Positions 21,893 through 31,955 of a DNA stretch of 64,000 bases are shown piece after piece (positions within the stretch are counted from its first letter, which is position 1; every line of letters begins with the position of its first letter). The notes under the pieces are model-generated. The model had not been told where the DNA came from. It ran no database searches and saw nothing but the letters and a program-made list of their open reading frames with translations. The position numbers and the translations under genes are program-made. This DNA comes from Staphylococcus devriesei (lineage in GTDB: Bacteria; Bacillota; Bacilli; Staphylococcales; Staphylococcaceae). The stretch spans positions 19,834-83,833 of the forward strand of contig NZ_PPRG01000029.1 in assembly GCF_002902625.1 (NCBI RefSeq), in the 5' to 3' direction.

Positions 21893-21992
21893 AAAGAGGT
21901 CGAGACAACATCACAATTGTGAAATGGAATATTTCACTTTATTAAAGACTATGTAGTCTGAATGTGTATGGTATTGTCTCAACCTCTTTCAT
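21893..21992 (+). terminator. Long-loop terminator after rnjB
   Basis: AAAGAGGT..GAGACAA at 21893 pairs with TTGTCTC..ACCTCTTT ending at 21989. A nested hairpin, GTGAAAT/ATTTCAC, occupies part of the roughly 60-nt loop. Confidence 0.75.
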
Positions 21993-22088
21993 ACTTTTTA
22001 AATTATTTAAAAAAAGAGATCTAATGTATTATAAAATAAGTTAAAGCATGTCATACATAACGTAAGAAATAAAAGAAGGTGTACAATT

Positions 22089-24524
22089 TTGCCACAAACT
22101 AAGAAAAAAGCAACTACTAGAAAAAAAGGGACGACCGCTAGAAATTCTAAAAAGAAAAGAACACAAAAAAATGATAGTTCACTAAGATACATAATAGCCG
22201 TTGTAGTTGTAGTGATATCTATATTAGGTATGTTTCAATTAGGTATTGTTGGTCGCATGATTGATAGCTTTTTCAATTATTTATTTGGTAATAGCCGGTA
22301 CCTAACATATATTTTAGTTAGCTTAATAACTATTTATATAGCAATGCAACGTAAATTCCCTAAATCAAGACGTACTATTGGTTTAATCTTATTACAGGTA
22401 GTTTTATTAATTGCCACTCAAATTATTTATCATTTAAATAAAGGGGTAATAGCAGAAAGAGTACCTGTTTTATCCTATGTGTATAAATCATATGACCGTA
22501 CTCACTTTCCAAATTTCGGTGGGGGCGTAATTGGTTTTTATGCCTTAAAAATATTTGTACCACTTATTTCAATCGCCGGTGTAATTATTATCACACTACT
22601 TCTATTAGTTTCAAGTGTGATTTTATTATTGAAATTACGTCATAGAGACGTGGCTAAAATATCTCTAGATAAAATGAAAAATTCTAGCCAAAGTGCATCG
22701 ACAACTTTTAAAGAAAAAAGAGCGCAAAACAAAGTGAAAAAAGAAGAACGACGTCGCGAGAAAGAAGAAAAAGAACGCGAACGACAACTTTTGAAAGAAC
22801 GTGAAGAAACAGAACGTCTTGAAGCACGTGAAAATGAAGTTAAAGATGTAAGTGACTTTCCAGAGATTGAAACGAAAGATGACTCTATTCCTATATATGG
22901 ACACGATGAAGCTACAAAAGAAACTCAAACTCAGCCTAAAACGAATAAACGTAAAAAACGACGCTTTGGGATTGAGGATAAAGAACAACCTCTGTCATCA
23001 GCCGAGTCGACTACAGAGAATAACCAATCTACAAATGCTGATGTAGAAATAAACGAAATAGATGAGAATCAAACTAATGGTTCAATTTCTGAGGTTGGAG
23101 AAGTAGCCAATGTATCTTATCATATTCCACCATTGTCATTGCTAAAACAACCTAGCAAGCAACAAACAACTTCTCGCACAGAAGTTCAACGTAAAGGACA
23201 GATTTTAGAATCAACGATGAAAAACTTTGGTGTTAATGCTAAAGTAACCCAAATTAAAATAGGTCCTGCTGTAACTCAATATGAGATTCAACCGGCACAA
23301 GGAGTAAAAGTAAGTAAGATTGTTAACTTGCATAACGACATTGCCCTTGCATTAGCAGCAAAGGATGTTCGTATCGAAGCACCTATACCAGGTCGTTCTG
23401 CAGTTGGTATTGAGGTTCCTAATGATAAGATTTCTTTAGTAACATTGAAAGAAGTTTTAGAAACCAAATTTCCAGCTAAAAACAAGCTAGAAGTGGGATT
23501 GGGACGAGATATTTCTGGTGAACCTATGACAATTCAATTAAATGAAATGCCACATTTATTAGTAGCGGGTTCAACAGGTAGTGGTAAGTCAGTATGTATC
23601 AACGGTATTATTACAAGTATACTTCTAAATGCTAAGCCTCATGAAGTTAAACTTATGTTAATTGACCCTAAAATGGTGGAACTTAATGTTTATAATGGCG
23701 TGCCTCATTTATTAATTCCTGTAGTTACAAATCCTCATAAGGCTTCTCAAGCTTTAGAGAAGATAGTTGCAGAAATGGAACGACGTTATGATCTATTCCA
23801 ACATTCATCTACTAGAAATATTGAAGGCTATAATCAATTCTTACGTCGTCAGAATGAAGAACTTGATGAAAAACAAGCCGAACTACCTTATATTGTAGTT
23901 ATCGTGGACGAGTTAGCGGACTTAATGATGGTAGCGGGTAAAGAAGTAGAAAATGCTATTCAACGTATTACACAAATGGCACGTGCAGCTGGTATACATT
24001 TAATCGTAGCGACGCAAAGACCATCAGTGGATGTTATCACAGGTATAATTAAAAATAATATTCCATCAAGAATTGCCTTTGCAGTGAGTTCACAAACTGA
24101 CTCTAGAACAATTATCGGTTCTGCAGGAGCAGAGAAGCTGTTAGGAAAAGGCGATATGTTATATGTTGGAAACGGAGATTCATCTCAAATCCGTGTACAA
24201 GGCGCTTTCTTAAGCGATCAAGAAGTTCAAGACATTGTCAATTCTGTCGTAGAACAACAAAAAGCAAATTATATTAAAGAAATGGAATCTGATGCACCTA
24301 CTGATAAGTCTGAAATGAAAAGTGAAGATTCCCTATATGAGGAAGTATATTTATTTGTCATAGAACAACAAAAAGCGAGTACCTCACTTTTACAAAGACA
24401 ATTTAGAATCGGTTATAATAGAGCATCAAGATTAATGGATGATTTAGAACGTAACCAAGTGATTGGTCCACAAAAGGGAAGTAAACCAAGACAAGTTTTA
24501 ATTGATATAGAAGAAGAGGTGTAA
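22089..24524 (+). CDS. ftsK: DNA translocase FtsK/SpoIIIE
   Basis: Septum-associated ATPase that pumps chromosomal DNA during division. 811 residues: a Lys/Arg-rich N-terminus, four predicted membrane helices (about 30-195), a long charged Glu/Lys/Arg linker (195-330), the motor with Walker A GSTGSGKS near 494, [11 protein letters not shown] and [10 protein letters not shown], and the C-terminal gamma winged helix that reads KOPS-type sites ([18 protein letters not shown]). TTG start after AGAAGGTG. The linker is the least conserved part. Confidence 0.95.
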   Translation: MPQTKKKATTRKKGTTARNSKKKRTQKNDSSLRYIIAVVVVVISILGMFQLGIVGRMIDSFFNYLFGNSRYLTYILVSLITIYIAMQRKFPKSRRTIGLILLQVVLLIATQIIYHLNKGVIAERVPVLSYVYKSYDRTHFPNFGGGVIGFYALKIFVPLISIAGVIIITLLLLVSSVILLLKLRHRDVAKISLDKMKNSSQSASTTFKEKRAQNKVKKEERRREKEEKERERQLLKEREETERLEARENEVKDVSDFPEIETKDDSIPIYGHDEATKETQTQPKTNKRKKRRFGIEDKEQPLSSAESTTENNQSTNADVEINEIDENQTNGSISEVGEVANVSYHIPPLSLLKQPSKQQTTSRTEVQRKGQILESTMKNFGVNAKVTQIKIGPAVTQYEIQPAQGVKVSKIVNLHNDIALALAAKDVRIEAPIPGRSAVGIEVPNDKISLVTLKEVLETKFPAKNKLEVGLGRDISGEPMTIQLNEMPHLLVAGSTGSGKSVCINGIITSILLNAKPHEVKLMLIDPKMVELNVYNGVPHLLIPVVTNPHKASQALEKIVAEMERRYDLFQHSSTRNIEGYNQFLRRQNEELDEKQAELPYIVVIVDELADLMMVAGKEVENAIQRITQMARAAGIHLIVATQRPSVDVITGIIKNNIPSRIAFAVSSQTDSRTIIGSAGAEKLLGKGDMLYVGNGDSSQIRVQGAFLSDQEVQDIVNSVVEQQKANYIKEMESDAPTDKSEMKSEDSLYEEVYLFVIEQQKASTSLLQRQFRIGYNRASRLMDDLERNQVIGPQKGSKPRQVLIDIEEEV

Positions 24525-24526
24525 AA

Positions 24527-25243
24527 ATGGCAGAATTAAACTCAGTTTTTAGAGTGAAAGAGTATATTTTCAATCAGATAAAAGATAATTCTTTAAAACC
24601 TGGAGATAAACTTCCTAGCAATTTAGCGATTGCTAGGGAGGTTAATGTGAAAACAGACGACGTCTATGATGCGATTGGTCAGCTTATTACTGAACAAGTG
24701 CTAACTGATAACTTTGAAGAAGGGCCAAGCGTAAAGAAATTACACCCTTTCTTCTATCCATTAAATAAATTATTTAGTATTAGCGATATGATAAAACAAG
24801 CTGGTTATCACTCCGGAACTGAATATTTAAGTTTAGAACAACAACCAGCCTCGATTTTAGATGCGAAGAGATTGGGTATAAAAGATAAACAACCTATTAC
24901 GATTATCGAAAGATTGCGTACAGCGAATCATCAACCAGTTATGTATTGTTTAGATAAGATCGCTGAGGAAAACTTAACATGTACAGATTATCAAACTAGT
25001 GATGGCTCTATGCTTAATGCTATCGAACTTAATACGGGACACAAAGTCACTTCGGCAGAAACTGAAGTAGAGGCTATTAGCTATGAGCCACATATTTCTG
25101 ATATTTTGAATGCTTCACCACATGAAGGATTAATGTTACTAAAGGTTGTACATTTTGATGAAACGGGTAAACCTATTTTATATTCTTTAAATTATGTAAA
25201 AAGTAGTCTGGTTAAATTCAAATTAACTCGTACTAAAATTTAA
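24527..25243 (+). CDS. GntR-family regulator with UTRA domain
   Basis: 238 residues: N-terminal winged helix (VKEYIFNQIKDNSLKPGDKL, LAIAREVNV, VYDAIGQLITE) and a C-terminal UTRA effector domain (LDAKRLGI, QPITIIERLR, VMYCLDKI, LKVVHFDETGKPILYS). It begins 2 nt after the ftsK stop, so it is translated from the same message. The ligand is unknown; neighbours suggest no sugar pathway. In S. aureus the same gene sits in the same place. Confidence 0.85.
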   Translation: MAELNSVFRVKEYIFNQIKDNSLKPGDKLPSNLAIAREVNVKTDDVYDAIGQLITEQVLTDNFEEGPSVKKLHPFFYPLNKLFSISDMIKQAGYHSGTEYLSLEQQPASILDAKRLGIKDKQPITIIERLRTANHQPVMYCLDKIAEENLTCTDYQTSDGSMLNAIELNTGHKVTSAETEVEAISYEPHISDILNASPHEGLMLLKVVHFDETGKPILYSLNYVKSSLVKFKLTRTKI

Positions 25244-25270
25244 CAACTTAATAAGGAGTGAGTAAGAATC

Positions 25271-26536
25271 GTGACACAAAATAATAGACAAATACATATC
25301 GATATACTACCAACTGAGAAATTTAAAACAACAATGATTACATTTAAATTTATGGCACCTTTAAATTATGAAACTATTACAGCACGCTCATTACTAAGTA
25401 AATTATTAATCCGTGGAACGAAACAGTGGCCTACAGATAAAGCGTTGAGTAAGCAACTTTCTGAATTGTATGGTGCTTATATCAATAGTTTTGTTTCGAA
25501 ATTCAAAGATCAACACGTTATAACGATTTCACTTGAAATAGTCAACGAACGTTATCTCAAAGACTCTTCACCTTTATTTGAAAAAGGCTTAAATCTACTC
25601 CATGAAGTCATCACTAACCCACTTGTAGACAATAGAGCGTTCAATACAACATTTGTGAATCAAGAAAAATCATTATTAACTAAAAAAATTGAAGCAATGA
25701 TAGATAATAAAGCGCAATATTCATTTTTAAATTTACTTAAATATATGTTTAAAGATGAACCTTATCGCTATTTAGCAACAGGCCAAATTGAAAATATACC
25801 TCTAGTTACAGCTGAAAACTTGTACGATACATATAAATCAATGTTAACTAATGATAATTGTTCAGTATATGTGGTAGGTAATGTAGATAAAGAAGAAGTT
25901 AAACAGTTAATTGAATCTAAGTTTAATATTCAACCGTTTGAACTTCAACGTACTGATATACCAAGACTAGATGATGATCAAACTGAACCGCGATTTATTG
26001 TTGAAGAAGATGAAGTAGATCAAGCTAAATTAAACTTAGGTTACCGTTTTCCAACACGTTTCGGGGCAGATGATTATTATGCTTTAGTTGTGCTTAATAC
26101 CATGTTTGGTGGCGACCCATCTTCAGTATTATTTAATGAAGTACGAGAAAAACAAAGCTTAGCTTATTCTATCCATTCACAATTAGATGGTAAAAATGGC
26201 TATTTATTTGTATTAAGTGGAGTGTCATCGGATAAATATGAAGTTGCAAAAGATACTATTTTACAAGAATTTGATAAGTTTAAGCAGGGAGAATTTGAGG
26301 ATAGTAAGTTGGAATTAGCGAAAAAGATAATTATCTCTCAACGACAAGAAATTGATGACCGCCCGAAAAGTATAATTGAAGTGATGCAAAATCAATTACT
26401 TTTAGAGCAAGCGCAAGCCGATGATGACTATATTAATGAGATTCGCAATGTTACTAAAGAAGATGTAATTACAATGGCTAATAAAGCTCGACTCGATACA
26501 ATTTACGTATTAACGAAAGGAGGCCAATCTGAATGA
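25271..26536 (+). CDS. yfmF: M16-family protein YfmF, inactive subunit type
   Basis: 421-residue protein of the insulinase/M16B fold. The zinc motif HxxEH expected near the N-terminus is absent (the segment reads SLLSKLLIRGTKQW), while the C-terminal lobe has the typical REKQSLAYSI. It thus looks like the non-catalytic half of a pair with the next gene. The Bacillus homologue is annotated as associated with EF-P 5-aminopentanol modification through its linkage to ymfI. The stop overlaps the ymfH start (ATGA). GTG start with AAGGAGTG. Confidence 0.85.
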   Translation: MTQNNRQIHIDILPTEKFKTTMITFKFMAPLNYETITARSLLSKLLIRGTKQWPTDKALSKQLSELYGAYINSFVSKFKDQHVITISLEIVNERYLKDSSPLFEKGLNLLHEVITNPLVDNRAFNTTFVNQEKSLLTKKIEAMIDNKAQYSFLNLLKYMFKDEPYRYLATGQIENIPLVTAENLYDTYKSMLTNDNCSVYVVGNVDKEEVKQLIESKFNIQPFELQRTDIPRLDDDQTEPRFIVEEDEVDQAKLNLGYRFPTRFGADDYYALVVLNTMFGGDPSSVLFNEVREKQSLAYSIHSQLDGKNGYLFVLSGVSSDKYEVAKDTILQEFDKFKQGEFEDSKLELAKKIIISQRQEIDDRPKSIIEVMQNQLLLEQAQADDDYINEIRNVTKEDVITMANKARLDTIYVLTKGGQSE

Positions 26537-27822
26537 AAAGGCACGTTTATGAATTAATTGATGAGAAAGTATACGAACACGAACTCCAAAATGGCTTACG
26601 TCTATTCATTATCCCTAAGAAAGGATTCCAAAAAACGTTTGTCACTTATACCACTCAATTCGGTTCACTTGATAGTACATTCAAACCTCATAATGAAGAC
26701 CAAATGATTACAGTGCCTGATGGGGTAGCACATTTTCTAGAACATAAATTATTTGAAAAAGATGGAGACGAAGACTTATTTACAGCATTTGCTAATGATA
26801 ATGCTCAAGTCAATGCGTTTACAAGCTTTGATCGTACAAGTTATTTATTTAGTGCCACTGACAATGTTGATAGTAATATTATTCGCTTATTAAATATGGT
26901 TGAGACACCTTACTTTTCAAAAGAAACTGTAGATAAAGAAAAAGGCATTATAGCTGAAGAAATCAAGATGTATCAAGAACAACCAGGATATAAAATTATG
27001 TTCAATACACTGCGCGCGATGTATCATAATCATCCAATTAAAGTGGATATAGCTGGAAGCGTAGAAAGTATTTATGACATAACTAAAGATGATTTATATA
27101 CATGTTATGAAACATTTTATCATCCTTCAAATATGGTTCTTTTTGTCGTAGGAGATGTTGATCCAGAACATATTTGTAGTCTTGTGGAAGCTCATGAAGC
27201 ACAACGTGATAAAACAAATCAACCAAATATCCAAAGAGGTAGCGTGGATGAACCACTTGAAGTCGTTACACCGTTTGTGAAAGAAGAAATGAAATTGCAG
27301 TCACCAAGATTAATGCTTGGGTTTAAGAATAAGCCATATGTCGAAACACCACAACGATATGTACAACGTGATTTAGAGATGACACTATTTTATGAATTAG
27401 TCTTTGGAGAAGAAACTGATTTTTATCAAATGTTACTAACTGAAGATTTAATAGATGAATCGTTTGGCTATCAATTTGTGCTCGAACCTACATATAGTTT
27501 TTCAATAATTACAAGTGCAACACAACAACCTGATAAATTAAAAGACGTCTTATTGAGTGAACTTCTAAAATATAGAGGTAATCTACAAGACGAAGAAGCT
27601 TTTAATTTATTGAAAAAACAATTTATCGGCGAATTTATCTCAAGTTTAAATTCACCAGAATATATTGCTAATCAATACGCTAAATTATACTTCGAAGGGG
27701 TAAGTGTCTTCGAGATGTTAGATATTATTGAAAATATTACTTTAGAAAGTATAAATGAAACGACAAAGCAATATTTAAATTTAGATAATATAGTTGATAG
27801 TCGTTTGGAGATTAAAAAATAA
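26533..27822 (+). CDS. ymfH: M16-family zinc protease YmfH, catalytic subunit type
   Basis: 429 residues with the active inverted zinc motif HFLEH (near residue 71) and the downstream Glu in the segment KEKGIIAEEIKMYQ, so unlike its partner it should be catalytic. M16B enzymes work as two-subunit proteases, and the 4-nt overlap with yfmF fits a one-to-one complex. Substrate unknown; genetic linkage to the EF-P modification gene ymfI is conserved in Bacillales. Confidence 0.88.
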   Translation: MKRHVYELIDEKVYEHELQNGLRLFIIPKKGFQKTFVTYTTQFGSLDSTFKPHNEDQMITVPDGVAHFLEHKLFEKDGDEDLFTAFANDNAQVNAFTSFDRTSYLFSATDNVDSNIIRLLNMVETPYFSKETVDKEKGIIAEEIKMYQEQPGYKIMFNTLRAMYHNHPIKVDIAGSVESIYDITKDDLYTCYETFYHPSNMVLFVVGDVDPEHICSLVEAHEAQRDKTNQPNIQRGSVDEPLEVVTPFVKEEMKLQSPRLMLGFKNKPYVETPQRYVQRDLEMTLFYELVFGEETDFYQMLLTEDLIDESFGYQFVLEPTYSFSIITSATQQPDKLKDVLLSELLKYRGNLQDEEAFNLLKKQFIGEFISSLNSPEYIANQYAKLYFEGVSVFEMLDIIENITLESINETTKQYLNLDNIVDSRLEIKK

Positions 27823-28526
27823 TGAAAGCATTAGTATTAGGTGGATCAGGGAGTATTGGTTCAGCTATTGTAGAACGACTTTTACAAGATGATTTTGAAG
27901 TTATTATTCAATATTACCAATCAGACGTAAACATATTGAAAGAAAAGTATAAAAATGAAGCGGTTCACTTTATCCAGCTCGATTTAACACAAAATATAAA
28001 TTTAGAAGAAGCGTTTGGTCATATTAAAAATCTTGATTGCCTTGTTTATAGTAGTGGGACAGCTATATACGGTATGTTACAAGATATGTCAGATAATGAT
28101 ATTGATAGAAGTTATAATATACATGTGAAGCAATTGATTAGATGTAGCCGTTATTTCATTGACACTTTAAGACAAAGTGTAGATGGCCGGATTATCGTTA
28201 TTTCATCGATTTGGGGTGAAACTGGAGCAAGTATGGAAACCATCTACTCTACGATGAAGAGTGCCCAAATTGGCTTTGTTAAAGCACTTAGTCAGGAATT
28301 AGCAATGACAAGTGTGACGGTTAATGCGGTGGCTCCTGGATTCGTTTCAGGGAGAATGGCCTGCGAATTTAGCGAAGAAGAACAAGAAGCAATTTTAAAT
28401 GAATTGCCTCAGCAACGAATGGTTACCCCTGATGAAGTTGCTCATACTTGTGCATATTTATGGCATCCGCTAGCTAAGAGTATCACGGGTACGGTCCAAA
28501 AAGTCAACGGAGCTTGGTATCTTTAA
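27822..28526 (+). CDS. ymfI: SDR oxidoreductase YmfI (EF-P 5-aminopentanone reductase type)
   Basis: 234-residue short-chain dehydrogenase: NAD(P) loop VLGGSGSIGSAI, catalytic Ser in IVISSIWGE and YSTMK as the Tyr-Lys pair, followed by VNAVAPGFV. In B. subtilis YmfI reduces a 5-aminopentanone group on EF-P Lys32 to 5-aminopentanol, aiding translation of polyproline. The TAATG junction with ymfH shows coupling. Other SDR activities cannot be excluded from sequence. Confidence 0.85.
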   Translation: MKALVLGGSGSIGSAIVERLLQDDFEVIIQYYQSDVNILKEKYKNEAVHFIQLDLTQNINLEEAFGHIKNLDCLVYSSGTAIYGMLQDMSDNDIDRSYNIHVKQLIRCSRYFIDTLRQSVDGRIIVISSIWGETGASMETIYSTMKSAQIGFVKALSQELAMTSVTVNAVAPGFVSGRMACEFSEEEQEAILNELPQQRMVTPDEVAHTCAYLWHPLAKSITGTVQKVNGAWYL

Positions 28527-28583
28527 AATTCAAAAACGTTACAGTTATATTCTTAAATTTATGATTAGTATTTCAAAAATAAA

Positions 28584-28592
28584 TGATATAAT
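28584..28592 (+). promoter_or_regulatory. Extended -10 promoter candidate before the ACT/P-loop gene
   Basis: TGATATAAT, an extended -10 box with no recognisable -35, 61 nt upstream of the start codon at 28653. Confidence 0.4.
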
Positions 28593-28652
28593 ATGATTAT
28601 TATTTTAAAATACTGTTGTTACAGTTGGCATTTAAACAAGGGGCGGATGTAA

Positions 28653-29483
28653 ATGACTGTTGCTGAAAAGAAAGAATGGTATCTTGAATATGAAATAACA
28701 GTTAATCGTGCAGGTTTATTAGGTGATATTTCAAGTTTACTTGGTATGTTAGGAATAAGCATTGTAACGATTAATGGTGTAGATCAAGGACGTCGTGGTT
28801 TATTAATTAAAACTGATAGCCTTGAAAAAGTAAATCGTTTTGAGAATATTATAAAAGAACTTAATGAAATTGAAATTACTAAGTTAAGAGTGCCTGAATT
28901 ACGTGATCGACTAGCCGTACGTCATGGGCGTTATATAGAACAAGATGCTGATGATAAAAAGACATTCCGTTTTGAACGTGAAGATTTAGGTTTATTAGTC
29001 GATTTTCTTGCAGAACTTTTCAAAGAAGAGGGACATAAACTTATTGGAATCAGAGGTATGCCACGTGTAGGCAAGACGGAATCCATAGTAGCAGGAAGCG
29101 TCTGTGCTCATAAGCGATGGCTCTTTATTAGCTCAACCTTAATTAAGCAAACGGTACGTAGCTCCCTTATTAAGGGTGAATATGATTCGAACCATGTGTA
29201 TATTATTGATGGTGCTGTAACAGCTAGAGAAGCAAATCATAAACATCAAGAGTTGGTCAGAGAAGTAATGACGTTACCTTCAATTAAGGTGGTAGAACAT
29301 CCTGATTTATTTGTTGAATCTGGAGACTATAGTATGGATGATTTTGATTATATAATTGAATTACGTGAAAACGAAAATCAAACAATTGAATATGATCAAA
29401 TGAAACAACAGACAGTTAAAAGTAAAAATAATTTAAACTTCGGTGAAGATACATTTGGCGGAGGGTTTGGATTTTTCGAATAG
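28653..29483 (+). CDS. YmfK-like protein: N-terminal ACT domain plus P-loop (DUF3388)
   Basis: 276-residue protein of unknown function. The N-terminus (about 8-80) looks like an ACT regulatory domain (YEITVNRAGLLGDISSLLGM, ISIVTINGVD). The second half has a Walker A-type loop, GMPRVGKTES, near residue 135, then FISSTLIKQT and VYIIDGAVTARE, suggesting nucleotide binding. The tail is Gly/Phe-rich (GGGFGFFE). The gene sits between ymfI and the RodZ-like gene, as in Bacillus. I infer a small-molecule-responsive NTPase but know of no proven role. Confidence 0.7.
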   Translation: MTVAEKKEWYLEYEITVNRAGLLGDISSLLGMLGISIVTINGVDQGRRGLLIKTDSLEKVNRFENIIKELNEIEITKLRVPELRDRLAVRHGRYIEQDADDKKTFRFEREDLGLLVDFLAELFKEEGHKLIGIRGMPRVGKTESIVAGSVCAHKRWLFISSTLIKQTVRSSLIKGEYDSNHVYIIDGAVTAREANHKHQELVREVMTLPSIKVVEHPDLFVESGDYSMDDFDYIIELRENENQTIEYDQMKQQTVKSKNNLNFGEDTFGGGFGFFE

Positions 29484-29504
29484 TAATTGTGGAGGCTTTT
29501 AAAA

Positions 29505-29897
29505 GTGAGAACTATTGGTGAGACTTTAAAAGGAAGAAGAGAGAGACTTGGAATGACGTTAGCAGAGTTGGAAGAACGAACTCAAATTAAACGAGCAACG
29601 CTAAAAAAAATTGAAGAAAATCGATTCAATGAATTAGCTAAGGTTGATTATGCAGAGGGATTTATCAGACGTTACGCGAGCGTTGTAAATATGAACGCTG
29701 AACAATTAATCAATGTGCATGGCGAAGAAATTCCAAATAGTCAAAATCAATTAGACACGCTTTTAATGCGTTATCAAAACGATGATGCCCCTACATACCG
29801 TACTAAGAATAAGGAACCTCTACAATTAGTCGTGTTAATTGGGGGAATAATTGTAATTACTTTTATTCTTTGGCTCTTAGCTATGTTAATATTATAA
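29505..29897 (+). CDS. RodZ-like HTH membrane protein (YmfM)
   Basis: 130 residues: an N-terminal Cro-type helix-turn-helix (TIGETLKGRRERLGMTLAEL, KRATLKKIEENRF, GFIRRYASVV) and one C-terminal transmembrane helix (VVLIGGIIVITFILWLLAML), with no extracytoplasmic part. RodZ proteins anchor MreB to the membrane; this short form resembles Firmicute YmfM, here in a coccus. Start GTG 29505 has GGAGGC at 29491; the upstream TTG/ATG extension has no ribosome site. Confidence 0.8.
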   Translation: MRTIGETLKGRRERLGMTLAELEERTQIKRATLKKIEENRFNELAKVDYAEGFIRRYASVVNMNAEQLINVHGEEIPNSQNQLDTLLMRYQNDDAPTYRTKNKEPLQLVVLIGGIIVITFILWLLAMLIL

Positions 29898-29931
29898 TTT
29901 GTAAAGATAAATTTAGAAATGAGGCTTTAAC

Positions 29932-30507
29932 ATGAATATTCCAAATCAGATTACAGTTTTTAGAGTAATTCTTATTCCAGTTTTTATTTTATTTGCTCTA
30001 GTAAACTTTGGATTTGGCAGTGTATCGATTTTAGGTGGTTATGAAATACGCATCGAACAACTTATCGCTGCAATCATCTTTATTGTTGCATCTTTAAGCG
30101 ACTTTGTAGATGGATACTTAGCTAGAAAATGGCAATTAGTTACAAATATGGGTAAATTTTTAGACCCATTAGCTGATAAACTACTTGTTTCAAGCGCATT
30201 AATAGTTATGATTCAAATGGATCTAACTAATTCAGTAGTAGTTATTATAATTATAGCGCGCGAATTTGCAGTTACTGGTTTACGTTTATTACAAATTGAA
30301 CAGGGATTTGTAAGTGCTGCAGGCCAACTTGGTAAAATTAAAACAGCTGTAACTATGGTTGCAATTATTTGGATTTTACTAGGTGACTTATTTGCTAATT
30401 GGATTGGTTTCCCATTAGGACAAGTATTACTTTATATTGGTGTCTTCTTTACCATTTTATCTGGTATCGAATATTTTTATAAAGGCAGAAATGTTTTTAA
30501 ACAATAA
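29932..30507 (+). CDS. pgsA: CDP-diacylglycerol-glycerol-3-phosphate 3-phosphatidyltransferase
   Basis: Membrane enzyme making phosphatidylglycerophosphate, precursor of PG and cardiolipin. 191 residues with the full CDP-alcohol phosphatidyltransferase motif spread over [13 protein letters not shown] and [11 protein letters not shown] (all three Asp after DG present). Several hydrophobic helices. In Staphylococcus pgsA mutations are associated with daptomycin non-susceptibility; nothing unusual is seen here. Confidence 0.96.
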   Translation: MNIPNQITVFRVILIPVFILFALVNFGFGSVSILGGYEIRIEQLIAAIIFIVASLSDFVDGYLARKWQLVTNMGKFLDPLADKLLVSSALIVMIQMDLTNSVVVIIIIAREFAVTGLRLLQIEQGFVSAAGQLGKIKTAVTMVAIIWILLGDLFANWIGFPLGQVLLYIGVFFTILSGIEYFYKGRNVFKQ

Positions 30508-30518
30508 TTTAGTGAAAT

Positions 30519-30598
30519 AACCAAGAATGAATGAGAGTGGACAATGTCCTAGAGCATAAATTATTAATGTCTCAGTCTCTTCAATTCTTGGTTTTTTT
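30519..30598 (+). terminator. Terminator after pgsA
   Basis: AACCAAGAA pairs with TTCTTGGTT across a partly paired stem (GAATGAGAG with CTCTTCAATTC region), followed by TTTTT. It separates pgsA from cinA. Confidence 0.75.
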
Positions 30599-30644
30599 GA
30601 ACTTTAATTTATAAAATATAAAGAAAATTAGGAGAGAAACGGTC

Positions 30645-31787
30645 ATGAATATTTCAATTATTGCGGTAGGCTCAGAATTATTATTGGGCCAAATTGCTAA
30701 TACAAACGGACAATATTTATCTAAATTATTTAATAGTATAGGGAAGAGTGTAGTTGAACATACTGTTATTGGAGACAATCCCAAAAGATTAGAATATGTT
30801 ATTAAAGAAGGTTTAAAGCGATTTGATACACTAGTTCTAACAGGAGGATTAGGTCCAACGAAGGATGATCTAACAAAACACACAGTCGCTAACGTATTAG
30901 GTAAACAACTTGTTACTGATGATGATGCTTTGCAATATATTAAAAATTATTTTAAAGAACAAGGGCAAGAAATGACACCAAATAATAAACAACAAGCTTT
31001 AGTAATTGAAGGTGCTAAAGTTTTAAAAAATAATTATGGCATGGCTCCAGGTATGTTGTATGAACAAAATGATAAAAAAATAATTTTATTGCCTGGACCT
31101 CCGCGCGAAATGCAACCAATGGCTAAAAATGAGTTACTACCATATTTAATGGATGATGATAAAGTTATCTTCTCAGAACAGTTAAGATTTGCTGGAATTG
31201 GAGAATCTAAAGTTGAAACTTAATTGATGGATTTAATTGATAATCAAACTAATCCAACAATCGCACCTCTAGCAGGTACGCACGAAGTATATATTAGATT
31301 AACAGCTAATGCAGATTCTGTTGATGAATGTAAAACGTTAATTCAACCTATCAAGGAAAAGGTTTTAAATAGAATTGGCACTTACTATTATGGTTCTGAC
31401 GACATAGTTATTGAACAATCTGTAATGAATGCAATAAATAAGACATTTAGTGTGTATGATGGTGTGACAAATGGGGCTTTATATACACGCCTGAAAACAC
31501 ATGATGAAGACGAATTACTCAAAGGTCATCTACCAGACTCTGATATCTTTATTAGCGACATGTCTAATAATGAAGAAAAAGTTAAAAAGGCAGCGAACTA
31601 TGTAAAAGATTTATATAAAACAGATATGGGTATAGCTTTAATACACGATGAAGCACAAGTGTATTTAGGAATAGTAAGCCACGATGAATTTAAAATAGAT
31701 TCATTTAAAATGTCCCTAAATAGAAATATGTTACAAAACAGAAGTCAAAATTATGCACTTATTAAATTACTTAATTGGGTAAAATAA
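30645..31787 (+). pseudogene. cinA: cinA interrupted by an in-frame TAA
   Basis: The two open parts (30645-31223, 193 residues; 31224-31787, 187 residues) lie in one frame and are separated only by the TAA at 31221-31223. Together they match staphylococcal CinA: N-terminal MoCF-like domain (IIAVGSELLLGQIANTNGQ, LTGGLGPTKDD, LLPGPPREMQP) continuing to IGESKVET, stop, LMDLIDNQTNPTIAPL. In homologues an Ile occupies the stop position. The second half has no ribosome site of its own, so either CinA is truncated or the stop is a sequencing error. Neighbours on both sides are intact. Confidence 0.85.
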
Positions 31788-31858
31788 ATTACCAATTTAA
31801 TTTATTGTTATTTCTCTAGTACATTTGTTCGATTTTGAAGAATTTAATCTTATTTAAG

Positions 31859-31872
31859 CGAACAAATATTCG
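31859..31872. promoter_or_regulatory. LexA (SOS) box of recA
   Basis: CGAACAAATATTCG, a palindromic Gram-positive LexA operator (CGAAC-N4-GTTCG type with one change), 9 nt upstream of the recA -35 box. This is the expected control of recA by DNA damage. Confidence 0.85.
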
Positions 31873-31880
31873 CAAAATAC

Positions 31881-31909
31881 TTGTAATTAGGTTAAAATAA
31901 ATGTATAGT
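31881..31909 (+). promoter_or_regulatory. recA promoter
   Basis: TTGTAA, a 17-nt spacer and TATAGT, just downstream of the LexA box. Confidence 0.7.
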
Positions 31910-31955
31910 ATTAACTAAGATAATAATGATAACTATCTCATTAGGAGGTTTCGCT

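Noticed and set aside
31224..31787. A second independent gene after cinA
   Set aside because: Same frame, one stop codon between, no ribosome site, and the joined product matches CinA throughout.
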